A stretch of 64,000 nucleotides of DNA from Halobacillus kuroshimensis DSM 18393 (GTDB lineage Bacteria > Bacillota > Bacilli > Bacillales > Halobacillaceae), in the NCBI RefSeq assembly GCF_000425705.1, contig NZ_AUDY01000008.1, forward strand, positions 930,001 to 994,000, written 5' to 3'. Below are positions 44,839 through 55,174 of the stretch, piece after piece (position 1 is the stretch's first letter; each line of letters starts with the position of its first letter). The notes beneath the pieces are model-generated. The model saw only the letters and a list, made by a program, of their open reading frames with translations, was not told the DNA's origin and ran no database searches. The position numbers and the translations under genes are program-made.

Positions 44839-45189
44839 TTATCCTTTCGGTTTAAAAAACACAGCAACGATAAAGCCAAACAAAATGGCAGAGGCAATTC
44901 CTGCAGACGTTAGTTCGAAAATACCGACGGCTATCCCGATGAACCCATGCTTTTCCGACTGTTCCATCGCTCCGTGCAGAAGGGAATGTCCAAAGCTTGT
45001 AATCGGCACCGTAGCCCCAGCCCCTGCAAACTCAATGAGTTTATCATAAATGTCGAAAGCGTCGAGAACCGCCCCCGCCACAACAAATGAGGACATCACG
45101 TGCGCAGGTGTCAGTTTGAATACATCCAGCAGGATCTGACCGATGACACAGATCCCTCCCCCTACGATAAAAGCCCATAAAAAGGTCAT
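44839..45189 (-). CDS. spoVAE: Stage V sporulation protein AE (SpoVAEb type)
   Basis: A 116-residue membrane protein related to SpoVAC, with the conserved [16 protein letters not shown] segment and about four helices. It is part of the dipicolinate channel. The start overlaps spoVAD by four bases. In B. subtilis the soluble SpoVAEa follows AEb, but here spoVAF comes next after only 23 bases, so AEa is missing. Confidence 0.93.
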   Translation of the reverse strand: MTFLWAFIVGGGICVIGQILLDVFKLTPAHVMSSFVVAGAVLDAFDIYDKLIEFAGAGATVPITSFGHSLLHGAMEQSEKHGFIGIAVGIFELTSAGIASAILFGFIVAVFFKPKG

Positions 45190-46202
45190 GAGGCTCCCTC
45201 CCCGCGCTTTAATACGACAGCATGCGCTATACCTGGAATCGATTCCTTCTGTTGAATCATCATCGGACTCATCAAAGCTCCGGTGGCTGCGACGAGCACC
45301 TTGTTATATTTTCCTTCCATCAGATCCTGTATCAGTTTTCCATACGTAACCACAGCGGAACAGGCACAGCCGCTCCCCCCGGCAAATACAGGCTGATCGC
45401 TGTGATAGACAAGCATGCCACAGTCTTTATGGACTTCACTAAGGTCGTACCCATCCTGTTTCATCATATCTCTGAAAATCGGTGAACCTACAGATGACAA
45501 ATCCCCCGTGGCTATCACATCATAATCCGAAGGCATTCTCCCCATATCCTCCAGGTGGGTTTTAATCGTATCCCAAGCCGCTGGAGCCATAGCGGATCCC
45601 ATATCGAAAGGATCCTTGATGTTATAATCCATCACCCTTCCGATTGTTGCCGCTTCAACTTGAACAGGAGAAGGGGTCCTGGAAAGAAGTGCGGCACCGC
45701 TTCCGGTTACCGTATACGTCGCTGTTTTCGGCTTCTGCCCCCCATATTCCGTCGGATAACGGAATTGGCGTTCGGCTGTACAATTATGAGAACTGACAGC
45801 TACTAAAGCCTGATCTGCAAACCCACTGTCGACGAGAGCGGCGCCTGAGGCCAGGGTCTCCATGCTCGTCGAGCAGGCACCGAACATTCCGAGAACGGGA
45901 ATTCCAAGCTGGCGGGCCACGTAATTTCCGGTCACGTTTTGATTGAGAAGATCACCCGCAAGAAACAGATCGATGGCGGACTGATCGACTCCTGCTTTTT
46001 GCAGACACGCGTATACCGCATCAAACATCAACTTCCTTTCCGCCAGTTCCCAGTTGGATTCTCCACAATGGAGTTCCTCATGAATCACATCGTACGTTGA
46101 CCCGAGAGGTCCTTCCCCTTCCATCGGTCCGACAGCTGTACCTGAAGCCTGTATATAAACTTGATTAGAAAATGTCCATGTATGCTTTCCAGCTTTACCC
46201 AT
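45186..46202 (-). CDS. spoVAD: Stage V sporulation protein AD
   Basis: A 338-residue thiolase-fold protein that binds dipicolinic acid for uptake into the forespore. It shows [26 protein letters not shown] (in parts) near the N-terminus, [11 protein letters not shown] in the active-site-like position and [11 protein letters not shown] near the end. GGAGGAAACAGGA precedes the ATG. It sits between spoVAC and spoVAE. Confidence 0.96.
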   Translation of the reverse strand: MGKAGKHTWTFSNQVYIQASGTAVGPMEGEGPLGSTYDVIHEELHCGESNWELAERKLMFDAVYACLQKAGVDQSAIDLFLAGDLLNQNVTGNYVARQLGIPVLGMFGACSTSMETLASGAALVDSGFADQALVAVSSHNCTAERQFRYPTEYGGQKPKTATYTVTGSGAALLSRTPSPVQVEAATIGRVMDYNIKDPFDMGSAMAPAAWDTIKTHLEDMGRMPSDYDVIATGDLSSVGSPIFRDMMKQDGYDLSEVHKDCGMLVYHSDQPVFAGGSGCACSAVVTYGKLIQDLMEGKYNKVLVAATGALMSPMMIQQKESIPGIAHAVVLKRGEGAS

Positions 46203-46214
46203 TCCTGTTTCCTC

Positions 46215-46673
46215 CTAGAATATAAGTGACCAAAGATATCGAAAAATCCCCAGAACATAAGCAGCCACTACACCGAAGACAATGACCGACCCGGCAAGTT
46301 TAAACAGGTTGGTCGCCACCCCGAGAACAAGGCCTTCCGATTTATGTTCAAGAGCCGCACTCGTAATCGAGTTGGCAAAACCAGTCACCGGCACTGCCGA
46401 TCCAGCCCCGGCAAACTGCCCCAGCTTGTCGTAAACACCAAAACCTGTCGCGAGCGCCGCCAAGAGAATAAGGGTGGCCACGGTAGGGTTCATTGCATTT
46501 TCCTCATTGTAGTCAAACCAATGTATATACATTTGTGATAACAATTCTCCAAACACACAGATGAGGCCGCCTACGATGAATGCTTTTATGCAGTTCATTA
46601 CATAAGACGGCTTCGGTTGATAGGATTTAACGGCATTTTCAAAATTCTGCTCATTCAAAGGCTGCTTATCCAT
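46215..46673 (-). CDS. spoVAC: Stage V sporulation protein AC
   Basis: A 152-residue membrane protein that acts as the mechanosensitive dipicolinate channel in B. subtilis. Key segments are IVGGLICVFGEL and AGAGSAVPVTGFANS, the latter shared with SpoVAE. Four to five helices. GGAGGGATATGA precedes the ATG. Confidence 0.95.
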   Translation of the reverse strand: MDKQPLNEQNFENAVKSYQPKPSYVMNCIKAFIVGGLICVFGELLSQMYIHWFDYNEENAMNPTVATLILLAALATGFGVYDKLGQFAGAGSAVPVTGFANSITSAALEHKSEGLVLGVATNLFKLAGSVIVFGVVAAYVLGIFRYLWSLIF

Positions 46674-46695
46674 TCATATCCCTCCAATTTGCGGA

Positions 46696-47106
46696 TTATC
46701 TGACAAAAATGATCCATTGAAACAGCGAACCTGCGATTTTCCCAAGTACCAGCGCCATTAATAGCGTAAAGAGATAACCATCGACTCCTATCCTTTTAAA
46801 AAGCAGCGGAAAAACGTTCAATACTTCTGTGAGAGCCGCTGCAAGCATGCCAATGAAGATGCCATGAAACAGTCCCCACACGCCGAGACCCCACCATGTC
46901 ATCTGAAGAGGAAAGCTGCCAAATGACAAATATATCCCGAAAAACACACCGGTGATGACCGCCCATTCGTAATGCCTCAATTTTGATTCCGAATGACTTA
47001 ACTGCATGAGCCGTGGTACAATGCCAAGAACAGTCAGGAATGCTACAAATCCTGTTCCGACGGCAATCCCTGAAGCCAATCCGATTAAGATTTCAACGAT
47101 CCACAT
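46696..47106 (-). CDS. spoVAB: Stage V sporulation protein AB
   Basis: A 136-residue membrane protein with about four to five helices, beginning MWIVEILIGLASGIAVGTGF. It overlaps spoVAA by 14 bases. It is a required membrane component of the SpoVA complex with no assigned activity. Confidence 0.94.
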   Translation of the reverse strand: MWIVEILIGLASGIAVGTGFVAFLTVLGIVPRLMQLSHSESKLRHYEWAVITGVFFGIYLSFGSFPLQMTWWGLGVWGLFHGIFIGMLAAALTEVLNVFPLLFKRIGVDGYLFTLLMALVLGKIAGSLFQWIIFVR

Positions 47107-47710
47107 CCTTTTTTTCCACCTTATTTTCTTTAATGGCTACATAATGATCCAGATCCTCCTGGTAGTTAAAGATCTCCACTTCCATGGGACTTGGTTCTTC
47201 ATTGAACCTTTTCTGGAACCAATGGTTAAAAAATAAGATCATACCGATTCCCAGTCCGATCGAATAAGGAATTTGTATCCATAATGGATATTCGGCTTCC
47301 CGGCCTGTCAGCATCAGGTGCAGCTTCTGCTGCACAGACTGCATGCTGACATCGAAATGGAAATTCATAATGGCCATGGCTGCTCCGATAAATAATAAAA
47401 TCCAAATAGCACTGATCAGTATGGGATTCGGTTCCTTCCCGTGTTTCTCTACATGGACAACACAGCAGGATGGTCCGATCAATTGGACTTCTGTACCAGG
47501 CTGTTGGTGAAGGATCTGCTCCACAATCATGAACGCGTCAATGACGACAATGTTCTGGTCCTCGGGTGTCACGGCATGCAGAACGAGTTCCTTCAAAGGG
47601 GCGATCTGCTGTTCAGCCCCTGTGATTCCAGCCGTATCCTTAAGACGAATTTCAGCCTGAGGTTGAACGTAAATGGACTGCTTCAGACGAATATAGACAG
47701 GTGCTGCCAT
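47093..47710 (-). CDS. spoVAA: Stage V sporulation protein AA
   Basis: A 205-residue protein with a soluble N-terminal domain (residues 1-95) and two membrane helices near 98-115 and 150-165. The N-terminal motif VYIRLKQSIYVQPQAEI matches SpoVAA. First gene of the operon, with GGGGGCGCAAAAG before the ATG and a SigG-type promoter upstream. Confidence 0.94.
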   Translation of the reverse strand: MAAPVYIRLKQSIYVQPQAEIRLKDTAGITGAEQQIAPLKELVLHAVTPEDQNIVVIDAFMIVEQILHQQPGTEVQLIGPSCCVVHVEKHGKEPNPILISAIWILLFIGAAMAIMNFHFDVSMQSVQQKLHLMLTGREAEYPLWIQIPYSIGLGIGMILFFNHWFQKRFNEEPSPMEVEIFNYQEDLDHYVAIKENKVEKKDVDR

Positions 47711-47742
47711 CTTTTGCGCCCCCTGTAATGGTTAGATACGTT

Positions 47743-47771
47743 TATTATGCGTGGTGCAGCAAAAAACATAC
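47743..47771 (-). promoter_or_regulatory. SigG-type promoter of the spoVA operon
   Basis: Minus strand GTATG (47767-47771), a 17-base spacer and CATAATA (47743-47749), a full match to the late forespore SigG consensus GHATR-N17/18-CATnnTA, about 33 bases before spoVAA. Confidence 0.8.
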
Positions 47772-47802
47772 GCCATCCACTTCTCCCTGCAGCATGTGAC
47801 CA

Positions 47803-47833
47803 ATAAAAAAACTGCACCTTCAGCAGGCGCAGT
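47803..47833 (-). terminator. Terminator of the spoIIA operon
   Basis: Minus-strand stem ACTGCGCCT / AGGTGCAGT (one G-T pair) with a five-base loop and seven T residues, directly after sigF. Confidence 0.9.
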
Positions 47834-47836
47834 CGT

Positions 47837-48583
47837 TTAACTCGTATCATTCATGGTAGCTTTCATATCCGCCAGAATCTTTTTCTCCAGCCGGGATACC
47901 TGGACCTGTGATATTCCAAGCCTTTCAGCAACTTCTGTTTGTGTTTGGTCTTTGTAATACCTGAGATAAATGATGAGACGCTCTCGTTTATCCAGCCGGC
48001 TCATCACATCCTGCAGTGTAAGCTGATCAAACCAGCTGTCATCCTCCTCAGCGATCTGATCGACAAGGGTAATGGGATCTCCTTCATTTTCATAAACGGT
48101 TTCATAAATGGACTGAGGTGCCCGCCCGACATCTTCTGCCTGGACAATTTCCTCCTTGGACATGCCGAGGGCCTCAGCCAGTTCATTGACGGTTGGCGAC
48201 CGGCCATATTCCTTTAAAAGCTCTTCTTTTTTTGCCCGGACTTTATGATTCAGTTCCTTCAGGCTGCGGCTCACCTTGACACTGCCGTCATCCCTGATAA
48301 ACCGTTGAATTTCACCAATAATCATAGGAACGGCGTACGTAGAAAAACGCACATCATAACTAAGATCAAATTTGTCAATGGACTTCAAAAGACCGATGCA
48401 GCCGATTTGATAAAGATCATCCTGGTCATACCCCCGGCGCAGATAGCGTTGTACAACCGACCAAACAAGCCTGGTATTCTTTTCAACAAGAAAATCCCTG
48501 GCCTTTTGATCTCCTGCCTGACTTTTCTTAATCAATGCCTTTACATCTTTATCCGACAGACGTTCTTTAGTGGCATCTCCCAT
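47837..48583 (-). CDS. sigF: Forespore RNA polymerase sigma factor SigF
   Basis: The first forespore-specific sigma factor, 248 residues. Region 2 reads YQIGCIGLLKSIDKFDLSYDVRFSTYAVPMI (in parts) with EIQRFIRDDG, region 3 VSRSLKELNHKVR, and region 4 ERLGISQVQVSRLEKKIL. ATG at 48583 follows GAGG at eight bases; it is 11 bases after the spoIIAB stop. It is held by SpoIIAB until SpoIIAA is dephosphorylated. Confidence 0.97.
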   Translation of the reverse strand: MGDATKERLSDKDVKALIKKSQAGDQKARDFLVEKNTRLVWSVVQRYLRRGYDQDDLYQIGCIGLLKSIDKFDLSYDVRFSTYAVPMIIGEIQRFIRDDGSVKVSRSLKELNHKVRAKKEELLKEYGRSPTVNELAEALGMSKEEIVQAEDVGRAPQSIYETVYENEGDPITLVDQIAEEDDSWFDQLTLQDVMSRLDKRERLIIYLRYYKDQTQTEVAERLGISQVQVSRLEKKILADMKATMNDTS

Positions 48584-48593
48584 AGGCGCAGCC

Positions 48594-49034
48594 TCAATTA
48601 CAGAGCGCACGGGTGGACGTCAGCTGCTTGGTCATACGGATGGTCGTCCCGACCCCGGGCTCAGATGTGATATCCACTTGATCCATAAAGTTCTCCATAA
48701 TTGTAAATCCCATACCGGAACGCTCCCATTCCGGCTTGGAGGTATATAAGGGCTCCTTGGCAAGATCGATATTATCAATACCGCTTCCATGGTCCTTAAT
48801 AATCAATTCGATTTCTTCACCATCAATGGCACAGGTAAGAACAATTTTTTCGTCATTCTTTTCTTCATAGCCATGAATAATTGCATTGGTAACCGCTTCG
48901 GATACAACGGTTTTAATATCCGTCAGTTCCTCCATCGTCGGGTTGAGCTGACTGATGAAGGAAGCGACGGAAACCCTGGCCAGAGATTCGTTGGCGCTGA
49001 TACTTAGAAACTCAAGGGTCATTTCATTCCGCAT
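48594..49034 (-). CDS. spoIIAB: Anti-sigma F factor and kinase SpoIIAB
   Basis: A 146-residue GHKL-type kinase that binds SigF and phosphorylates SpoIIAA. ATP-site boxes are visible: [12 protein letters not shown] (N box), [11 protein letters not shown] (G1) and [10 protein letters not shown] (G2), then GTTIRMTK. It overlaps the end of spoIIAA by 16 bases. GGGGGTGGCATC lies before the ATG. Confidence 0.97.
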   Translation of the reverse strand: MRNEMTLEFLSISANESLARVSVASFISQLNPTMEELTDIKTVVSEAVTNAIIHGYEEKNDEKIVLTCAIDGEEIELIIKDHGSGIDNIDLAKEPLYTSKPEWERSGMGFTIMENFMDQVDITSEPGVGTTIRMTKQLTSTRALCN

Positions 49035-49384
49035 GATGCCACCCCCAGACTTTCCAGTGCAACGGCTTCGTTTTCCATCAGCTGTATTATTTTGAATAGA
49101 CCGGACATGTCAAACAAGCGTGTAACTTCAGGGGATACGGAACAAACGACCATAACATTCCCTTTAGCCTGTACTTCTTTATAACGACCAAGCATGACAC
49201 CAAGGCCGGAACTGTCCATAAAGGAAAGTTTTTCTAAATTGACGATCACATGTTCTACCGCTTCATTTTCCAGATGTTTCTGCCAGGCTTCCCTCAAGTA
49301 TCCTGTCTCATGATGATCGAGTTCCCCATTTAAACGTACGATTAAAACATTTTCCCTGACAGCGAATTGACTTTGAAGACTCAA
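49019..49384 (-). CDS. spoIIAA: Anti-anti-sigma factor SpoIIAA
   Basis: A 121-residue STAS-domain protein. The phosphorylated Ser lies in [15 protein letters not shown]. Dephosphorylated by SpoIIE, it displaces SigF from SpoIIAB. GAGGAGGAATTCACTTGA surrounds the ribosome binding site. A SigH-type promoter lies upstream, after dacF. Confidence 0.97.
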   Translation of the reverse strand: MSLQSQFAVRENVLIVRLNGELDHHETGYLREAWQKHLENEAVEHVIVNLEKLSFMDSSGLGVMLGRYKEVQAKGNVMVVCSVSPEVTRLFDMSGLFKIIQLMENEAVALESLGVASCGMK

Positions 49385-49422
49385 GTGAATTCCTCCTCTG
49401 ACATTTAAGAGTCCCTAAGTCT

Positions 49423-49450
49423 TTTCGTCCTTTTCTGAGTCATTTCCTGC
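49423..49450 (-). promoter_or_regulatory. SigH-type promoter of spoIIA
   Basis: Minus strand GCAGGAAAT (49442-49450), a 12-base spacer and GACGAAA (49423-49429), fitting the SigH consensus RnAGGAwWW-N12-RnnGAAT with one mismatch. It lies in the dacF-spoIIAA gap, 39 bases before the start, as in B. subtilis. I did not find a certain Spo0A box. Confidence 0.7.
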
Positions 49451-49476
49451 CCTGGAACAATACTAGTGGGAAAGTG

Positions 49477-50649
49477 CTAAAACCTCTGAAAGCTCGTCAA
49501 ATTCCTCCAGGACCGTTCCCACAACTGGAAAAACCCTGCTTCTTCCACTGGCTCTGAAGTCTCCAGACGTACTTTAGCGACTTCCTCACCATCATTTTTT
49601 ACAACGATCCATCCCATGTGCGCCCCTTTTTCATAGGGAAGACTTCGACTGTCGTCGATCTTCAACTCTGTTTCATAATCCGTCTTTTTATCATTTTTCT
49701 TCTTCAGGACAACAACATCTTTTTCCGGTTTCAATACCGCTTGACGAGGCTCTCCCCTTGTCAGGTTCAACGTTGTCATGGGATCGTCCTTGGAATAAAG
49801 TTTGACACCTTCAAACTGGGAAAAGCCATAGTCCAGCAGACTGGAGACATCCGCATTGCGTTCTTTCGGAGTGGCCGCCCCCATCACGACCGCAATCATA
49901 TGCATATCATTCCGCTGGGCGGATGCGGTCAGGCAGTATTTTGCTTCGGACGTGTAGCCTGTTTTCAAACCATCCATCCCGGGATAGGTTTTGATGAGCT
50001 TGTTCGTATTCACCAGCCAAAATTCATTATCCTGTCCTTTACGCAAATAATCATCATAAATTTTTGTATAGGTGGTTACTTCATCATGCAGAAGTAATTC
50101 ACGGGCCATAATAGCCATATCACGGGCGGTACTCAGGTGGTTTTCAGCCGGGAGTCCCGTCGGATTTTCAAAATGGGTGTTTTTTAAACCGAGCGCCTCT
50201 GCTTTTTCGTTCATCATCGCTACAAATTCTTTTTCACTACCCGCAATTCGTTCAGCCATTGCTACGCTGGCATCATTACCTGAAGCTACGGCGATCCCTT
50301 TAAGAAGGTCTTCCACTGTCATCTCCTCACCCGCTTCAAGGAAAATCTGCGACCCTCCCATGGAAGCAGCATGTTCACTGACGCGGACCATTTCGTCCAA
50401 CGTGATTCCGCCCTTTTCCAGTTCCTCCATGATCAATAAAAGCGTCATGACCTTTGTCATGCTTGCTGGAGGCAGCTTTTTATCTGCATCCTTATCAAAA
50501 AGTGTCCGCCCGCTGTTTTTTTCCATCAGCACAGCTGATTTTGCTGAGTTCACAATATCCAATGACGCCTTTTCCTCCGCTGATATGCCCGCTGGAAGGA
50601 CAGCGGCGGATAAACACATAGCCAGGATGACACCTATTAATTTTCTCAT
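49477..50649 (-). CDS. dacF: D-alanyl-D-alanine carboxypeptidase DacF
   Basis: A 390-residue forespore low-molecular-weight penicillin-binding protein. Signal peptide of about 24 residues, then SMTK (near 63), SGN in VASGNDASVAMA, KTG in GLKTGYTSEA, a C-terminal beta domain and an amphipathic last helix (WERSWRNLTSF) for membrane attachment. It precedes spoIIAA as in B. subtilis, where read-through gives a dacF-spoIIA transcript. A possible SigF promoter lies upstream. Confidence 0.94.
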   Translation of the reverse strand: MRKLIGVILAMCLSAAVLPAGISAEEKASLDIVNSAKSAVLMEKNSGRTLFDKDADKKLPPASMTKVMTLLLIMEELEKGGITLDEMVRVSEHAASMGGSQIFLEAGEEMTVEDLLKGIAVASGNDASVAMAERIAGSEKEFVAMMNEKAEALGLKNTHFENPTGLPAENHLSTARDMAIMARELLLHDEVTTYTKIYDDYLRKGQDNEFWLVNTNKLIKTYPGMDGLKTGYTSEAKYCLTASAQRNDMHMIAVVMGAATPKERNADVSSLLDYGFSQFEGVKLYSKDDPMTTLNLTRGEPRQAVLKPEKDVVVLKKKNDKKTDYETELKIDDSRSLPYEKGAHMGWIVVKNDGEEVAKVRLETSEPVEEAGFFQLWERSWRNLTSFQRF

Positions 50650-50682
50650 TCCCTAAACCTCCCATATAGCTGTAAGTGTCCC

Positions 50683-50711
50683 TAGCTTTCCCTTTCCATG
50701 ATCTTCTATAC
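50683..50711 (-). promoter_or_regulatory. Possible SigF promoter of dacF
   Basis: Minus strand GTATA (50707-50711), a 14-base spacer and GGGAAAGCTA (50683-50692), nine of ten to the SigF -10 GGnRAnAnTW; the spacer is one or two bases short of ideal. dacF is a SigF gene in B. subtilis. Confidence 0.45.
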
Positions 50712-50747
50712 AAATCTCTTTGCCGCATGTTTTTATAATCATCACCA

Positions 50748-50780
50748 TAAAAAAAGACGGAGCCCTAAGGACTCCGTCTT
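50748..50780 (-). terminator. Terminator of the nucleoside salvage operon
   Basis: Minus-strand perfect stem AGACGGAG / CTCCGTCT with a nine-base loop and seven T residues, six bases after pdp. Confidence 0.92.
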
Positions 50781-50785
50781 CCGGT

Positions 50786-52087
50786 TTATTTAATGATGTT
50801 GTGGATCAACGTAGGTTTTTCCACCTTTTCGTTTGAAATTGTATACGCCTGCTGCACCTTCTGGATCGAATCTTCCGGCTGTTCATCATCACTTAGAAGA
50901 ACGACGAGAGGTTCTCCGGCTTTTACCGAATCTCCGATCTTTTTCTTCATCGTAATCCCGACGCCATGGTTGATTTCATCATCCTTTGTCGCACGACCTG
51001 CACCGAGGTACATAGCGGCGACGCCAATGGATTCGGCGTCAATAGCTGAGACGAATCCATCTTTGTCTGCTTTCACTTCTACTTGATACTTCGCCTGCGG
51101 AAGTTTGGAGAGGTCGTCGATCATAGATACATCTCCCCCCTGTGCTTCAATAAGGTTGCGCAGGGATTGGAACGCCTTGCCGTTTTCAATATTGGCTTCC
51201 AACGCTTCATATGCATCCTCGTAACTAGGGAATTTTTCAGCCAGGACAGCCATATGGGAAGCGATTTCCAAGGATAGTGTACGAAGGTCTTCCACAGGGC
51301 TTCCCTGTAAAATTTCCGCCGCTTCCTTAATCTCGTTCGCATTTCCAACTTCATAACCGAGCGGCTGATTCATGTCACTGATCACTGCTACGGTTTTTCT
51401 TCCCAGGTTATTACCGATATTCACCATTTCACGCGCAAGAGCTTCGGAATCCTCCAGTGTCTTCATGAAGGCACCCGTTCCTGTTTTTACATCCAAAACG
51501 ATGCTGTCTGCCCCGGATGCAATCTTCTTACTCATAATCGAACCGGCGATGAGAGGCAGGGAGTTGACCGTTCCAGTTACGTCCCTCAGTGCATAAAGCT
51601 TCTTATCAGCTGGTGCCAGATTGCCCGTCTGTCCTGCAACCGCGAGCTTGAATTTGTTGACATTCTCGATGAACTTCTCTTTGCTCATCTCAATTTCAAG
51701 GCCTTTAACAGATTCCAGCTTGTCCAGTGTCCCGCCTGTATGACCAAGGCCGCGCCCGGACATTTTCGCAACTGGAATACCAATGGATGCAACGAGAGGC
51801 CCTACAATAAAGGTGACTTTGTCACCAACACCGCCTGTCGAGTGCTTATCCACTTTTTTCCCATCAATTTCCGAAAGGTCGATCGTTTCACCAGAGTCCA
51901 CCATCGCTTTCGTCAACGTTGCCGTTTCTTCCTGTGTCATCCCCTGGAAATAGATGGCCATCGTAAGGGCGGATGCCTGGTAATCAGGAATGTCTCCTTT
52001 TGTATACCCTTCCACGAAAAACTGTATTTCTTCCTTTGTAAGTTCCCCGCCGTCACGCTTTTTAACAATTACATCATACATTCTCAT
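50786..52087 (-). CDS. pdp: Pyrimidine-nucleoside phosphorylase
   Basis: Pdp splits uridine and thymidine with phosphate into base and (deoxy)ribose 1-phosphate. The 433-residue protein begins MRMYDVIVKKRDGGEL and carries DKHSTGGVGDKVTF, KMSGRGLGHTGGTLDKLE (in parts), YALRDVTGTV and SKKIASGADSIVLDVKTG (in parts). It is last in a run with drm and punA, all on one strand, so the pentose phosphate released can go straight to Drm. AAAGGGTGATAGGAT precedes the ATG. Confidence 0.95.
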   Translation of the reverse strand: MRMYDVIVKKRDGGELTKEEIQFFVEGYTKGDIPDYQASALTMAIYFQGMTQEETATLTKAMVDSGETIDLSEIDGKKVDKHSTGGVGDKVTFIVGPLVASIGIPVAKMSGRGLGHTGGTLDKLESVKGLEIEMSKEKFIENVNKFKLAVAGQTGNLAPADKKLYALRDVTGTVNSLPLIAGSIMSKKIASGADSIVLDVKTGTGAFMKTLEDSEALAREMVNIGNNLGRKTVAVISDMNQPLGYEVGNANEIKEAAEILQGSPVEDLRTLSLEIASHMAVLAEKFPSYEDAYEALEANIENGKAFQSLRNLIEAQGGDVSMIDDLSKLPQAKYQVEVKADKDGFVSAIDAESIGVAAMYLGAGRATKDDEINHGVGITMKKKIGDSVKAGEPLVVLLSDDEQPEDSIQKVQQAYTISNEKVEKPTLIHNIIK

Positions 52088-52169
52088 ATCCTATCACCCT
52101 TTGCTTTTACTAAGAATTTCAGGCGGTGACTGAACAGCCACCACCTTAGGCTGCTTCATTCCAAACGCG

Positions 52170-52991
52170 TCAAACAGAAAGTGTACGGAGCAGTTCCTTA
52201 ACGAAACCGAGAAAATCTTCACGAACCTGTGCTGTCGTTTCAATCACTTCATCATGGGTAAGCGGCTGGTCAAGAATACCAGCAGCCATGTTTGAAATGC
52301 AGGAAATGCCGAGAACTTTCATACCTGCGTGGTTGGCAACCATGACCTCCGGAACCGTGGACATTCCTACAGCATCTCCGCCAAGTGTACGAAGCATACG
52401 GATCTCCGCTCCCGTTTCATAGGCAGGACCCGTGTTACCGACGTACACACCTTTTTGGATGCCAAGGTTTAACTTCTCTGCAGCTTTTTCTGCATGAGCA
52501 ACCAGCTCCCGGTCATAAGCTTCAGACATGTCCGGGAAACGAGCTCCCAGTTCATCATCATTCGGTCCAATCAACGGGCTGTCACCCATGTTATTGATAT
52601 GATCGGTAATCACCATCAAGTTTCCAGGCTCAAAGGAAGTATTGATGCCGCCGGCAGCATTTGTGACGAATAGAGTGTCAACACCAAGCTCCTTCATCAC
52701 GCGTACAGGGAAGGTAACCTGCTTCATTGTATAGCCTTCGTAATAGTGGAAGCGGCCCTGCATGGCAATGACCTGCTGTCCTTCAAGCTCTCCGATGACG
52801 AGCTGCCCTTTATGACCCGAAACCGTTGATTCTGGAAAATGAGGAATTTCGGAATAAGGGATGGCTGTAGGGTTTTGGATTTCTTCCGCTAAAACCCCCA
52901 GGCCGGATCCTAAAATCAGACCTACCCCAGGCTGTCCGGTGAGCTGCTGTTTAATAAATTGAGATGCTTCTTTCACTTGCGATTGATTCAT
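52170..52991 (-). CDS. punA: Purine-nucleoside phosphorylase
   Basis: A 273-residue trimeric-type (guanosine and inosine) phosphorylase. Family landmarks are GLILGSGLG, the phosphate site SGHKGQLV and [20 protein letters not shown], and [18 protein letters not shown] at 52991 follows AGGAGG at nine bases. It lies 13 bases downstream of drm. Confidence 0.95.
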   Translation of the reverse strand: MNQSQVKEASQFIKQQLTGQPGVGLILGSGLGVLAEEIQNPTAIPYSEIPHFPESTVSGHKGQLVIGELEGQQVIAMQGRFHYYEGYTMKQVTFPVRVMKELGVDTLFVTNAAGGINTSFEPGNLMVITDHINNMGDSPLIGPNDDELGARFPDMSEAYDRELVAHAEKAAEKLNLGIQKGVYVGNTGPAYETGAEIRMLRTLGGDAVGMSTVPEVMVANHAGMKVLGISCISNMAAGILDQPLTHDEVIETTAQVREDFLGFVKELLRTLSV

Positions 52992-53004
52992 AATCATACC
53001 CCTC

Positions 53005-54183
53005 CTATTGGATATCCTTTAAGAAACTCTGTCCATGCTCAGGCATTTGAATGTCGAAGTTATCGGAAATTGTGGCCCCGATATCTGCGAACGTCCGGCG
53101 CTGCTCCAGTTCTTTCCCTTGATCGATTCCTTTATGGTAAACGACAAGGGGAACGAGTTCACGCGTGTGATCTGTACCATGGTGGACCGGGTCATTGCCG
53201 TGATCAGCAGTAATGATTAACAAATCATCGTCTTCCATCTTTTCCAATACTTCTGGAAGGCGCTCATCATAAGCTTCCAAAGCTTCCCCATATCCTTGAG
53301 GATCACGACGGTGGCCGTACTTGGCATCAAAATCAACGAGGTTCAAAAAGCTCATGCCTCGGAAATCTTTATCCATGGATTTCACTAACTGGTCCATTCC
53401 GTCCATGTTGTCCTTCGTTCGAACCGCTTCTGTCACACCTTCTCCATCATAGATGTCGGAAATTTTACCAAGGGCTACAACGTCAAGACCTGCATCTGCC
53501 ATTTCGTTCATGACTGTGCGACCGAATGGTTTCAAAGCATAATCGTGACGGTTGGACGTCCGTTCAAAAGCGCCGGGCTCACCAACAAACGGCCGGGCAA
53601 TCACGCGGCCGACCATATACTTTTCATCCTTGGTAATCTCCCTGCAGAATTCACAGATTTCAAACAGTTCTTCGGGTGGAACAACATCTTCATGGGCAGC
53701 AATTTGAAGAACAGAATCAGCCGAAGTATAAATAATTAAATCCCCGGTTTCCATATGGTGTTCGCCAAGCTCTTTAATGATTTCTGTTCCTGAGGCCGGC
53801 TTATTTCCCACGATGCCTCTACCTGTCTTTTCCTTGATTTGATCCAGCAGTTCGTCAGGAAAACCATCGGGGAAGGTGCGGAACGGCTGGTCGATGTACA
53901 GCCCCATAATCTCCCAGTGACCGGTCATCGTATCCTTCCCATTGGAGGCCTCCACCATAGTCGTATAATGCGCTTTAGGTGCAGAAGCTTGTTCAATTCC
54001 CTGAATCCTTCTGATGTTGCTCAATCCGAGCTCTCCCATATGCGGCATGTTCAAGCCGTTCATGTGGTCGGCGATATGGCCGAGCGTATCTGCTCCCTTA
54101 TCACCAAACTTTTCTGCATCCGGGGCTTCCCCGATCCCTACAGAGTCCATTACAATCAAAAATACGCGTTTAAATGAATTCAT
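53005..54183 (-). CDS. drm: Phosphopentomutase
   Basis: Drm (DeoB) converts (deoxy)ribose 1-phosphate to the 5-phosphate. The 392-residue alkaline-phosphatase-superfamily enzyme has [16 protein letters not shown] with the metal Asp and the active site Thr in KDTMTGHWE, then [10 protein letters not shown] and [10 protein letters not shown] near the end. ATG at 54183 follows CAGGAGGGATCGTTG. First gene of drm-punA-pdp. Confidence 0.96.
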   Translation of the reverse strand: MNSFKRVFLIVMDSVGIGEAPDAEKFGDKGADTLGHIADHMNGLNMPHMGELGLSNIRRIQGIEQASAPKAHYTTMVEASNGKDTMTGHWEIMGLYIDQPFRTFPDGFPDELLDQIKEKTGRGIVGNKPASGTEIIKELGEHHMETGDLIIYTSADSVLQIAAHEDVVPPEELFEICEFCREITKDEKYMVGRVIARPFVGEPGAFERTSNRHDYALKPFGRTVMNEMADAGLDVVALGKISDIYDGEGVTEAVRTKDNMDGMDQLVKSMDKDFRGMSFLNLVDFDAKYGHRRDPQGYGEALEAYDERLPEVLEKMEDDDLLIITADHGNDPVHHGTDHTRELVPLVVYHKGIDQGKELEQRRTFADIGATISDNFDIQMPEHGQSFLKDIQ

Positions 54184-54279
54184 CAACGATCCCTCCTGTT
54201 TTTTAATTTCCCAAATTCGTCTGAAACTACCCTTTTTCCAGAGATGTAGGATGTCAGACATCTGTAAAGCAAAAAAAGT

Positions 54280-55167
54280 TTACGCTCGCGGATGATACGA
54301 GCGGTAAACATCTTTCAACCTTGTTTTTGAGACGTGCGTGTAAATCTGTGTGGTGGAAATATCCGCATGTCCCAGCATCTCCTGTACCGCTCTTAAATCC
54401 GCTCCATTCTCAAGCAGATGAGTGGCAAACGAATGGCGGAGCGTGTGTGGAGTCAGTTCTTTCTCCACCCCCATCTCCCGAGCAACCGCTTTCAGAATCT
54501 TCCAAAAACCTTGTCTGGACAGCTTATTTCCATGATGATTCACAAATAATTCTTCCGTGTTTTTCTGTTTGACCAGCGCCCCGCGGCCTGTATCCAAATA
54601 ATTTTCCACGGCTTCCTTCGCCATATCCCCAAGTGGGATGATCCGTTCTTTGGACCCTTTGCCAAGGCAGCGGACAAATCCCATCGTCAAATGGAGGTCA
54701 CTGACCTTCAGAGACACCAGTTCCGTTACACGGAGGCCTGTGGCATAAAGCATTTCAAACATGGCTTTATTCCTGGAGGAAAGTGGATCCCTGGCATGGA
54801 TGTTCAAAAGTTTATCCACGTCATCCGAGGATAGAACTTTAGGAAGCCGGCGTTCCTTTTTCGGTGTTTCTATATGTAGGCTCGGGTCATGCTCTGTCTT
54901 TTTCTCCCTGATCAAAAACTGATGAAAAAGACGGATGGAAGACAGGAAACGTGCCGTTGTAGCCGGAGATCTCCCCTGATCATTCAAGTGGTGGAGGTAT
55001 TGCATAATATGTGCCCTCGTCACCACATCCCACGATTTGATCTGTTCTTTTTCCTGCATAAACGCCGTGTACTGCGTAAGATCCCTTTTATAGGATTGTA
55101 TTGTGTTAGGTGAAAGTCCACGCTCCACCGTTAAATAGTGATAAAAATCTTCAAGAGCATACTGCAT
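54280..55167 (-). CDS. xerD: Site-specific tyrosine recombinase XerD
   Basis: XerD resolves chromosome dimers at dif with a partner recombinase. The 295-residue protein has an N-terminal SAM-like core-binding domain ([21 protein letters not shown]) and a catalytic domain with Arg in [13 protein letters not shown], Lys in [29 protein letters not shown] (in parts), and the nucleophile Tyr in [26 protein letters not shown] precedes the ATG. Confidence 0.95.
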   Translation of the reverse strand: MQYALEDFYHYLTVERGLSPNTIQSYKRDLTQYTAFMQEKEQIKSWDVVTRAHIMQYLHHLNDQGRSPATTARFLSSIRLFHQFLIREKKTEHDPSLHIETPKKERRLPKVLSSDDVDKLLNIHARDPLSSRNKAMFEMLYATGLRVTELVSLKVSDLHLTMGFVRCLGKGSKERIIPLGDMAKEAVENYLDTGRGALVKQKNTEELFVNHHGNKLSRQGFWKILKAVAREMGVEKELTPHTLRHSFATHLLENGADLRAVQEMLGHADISTTQIYTHVSKTRLKDVYRSYHPRA

Positions 55168-55174
55168 CTTCCAC

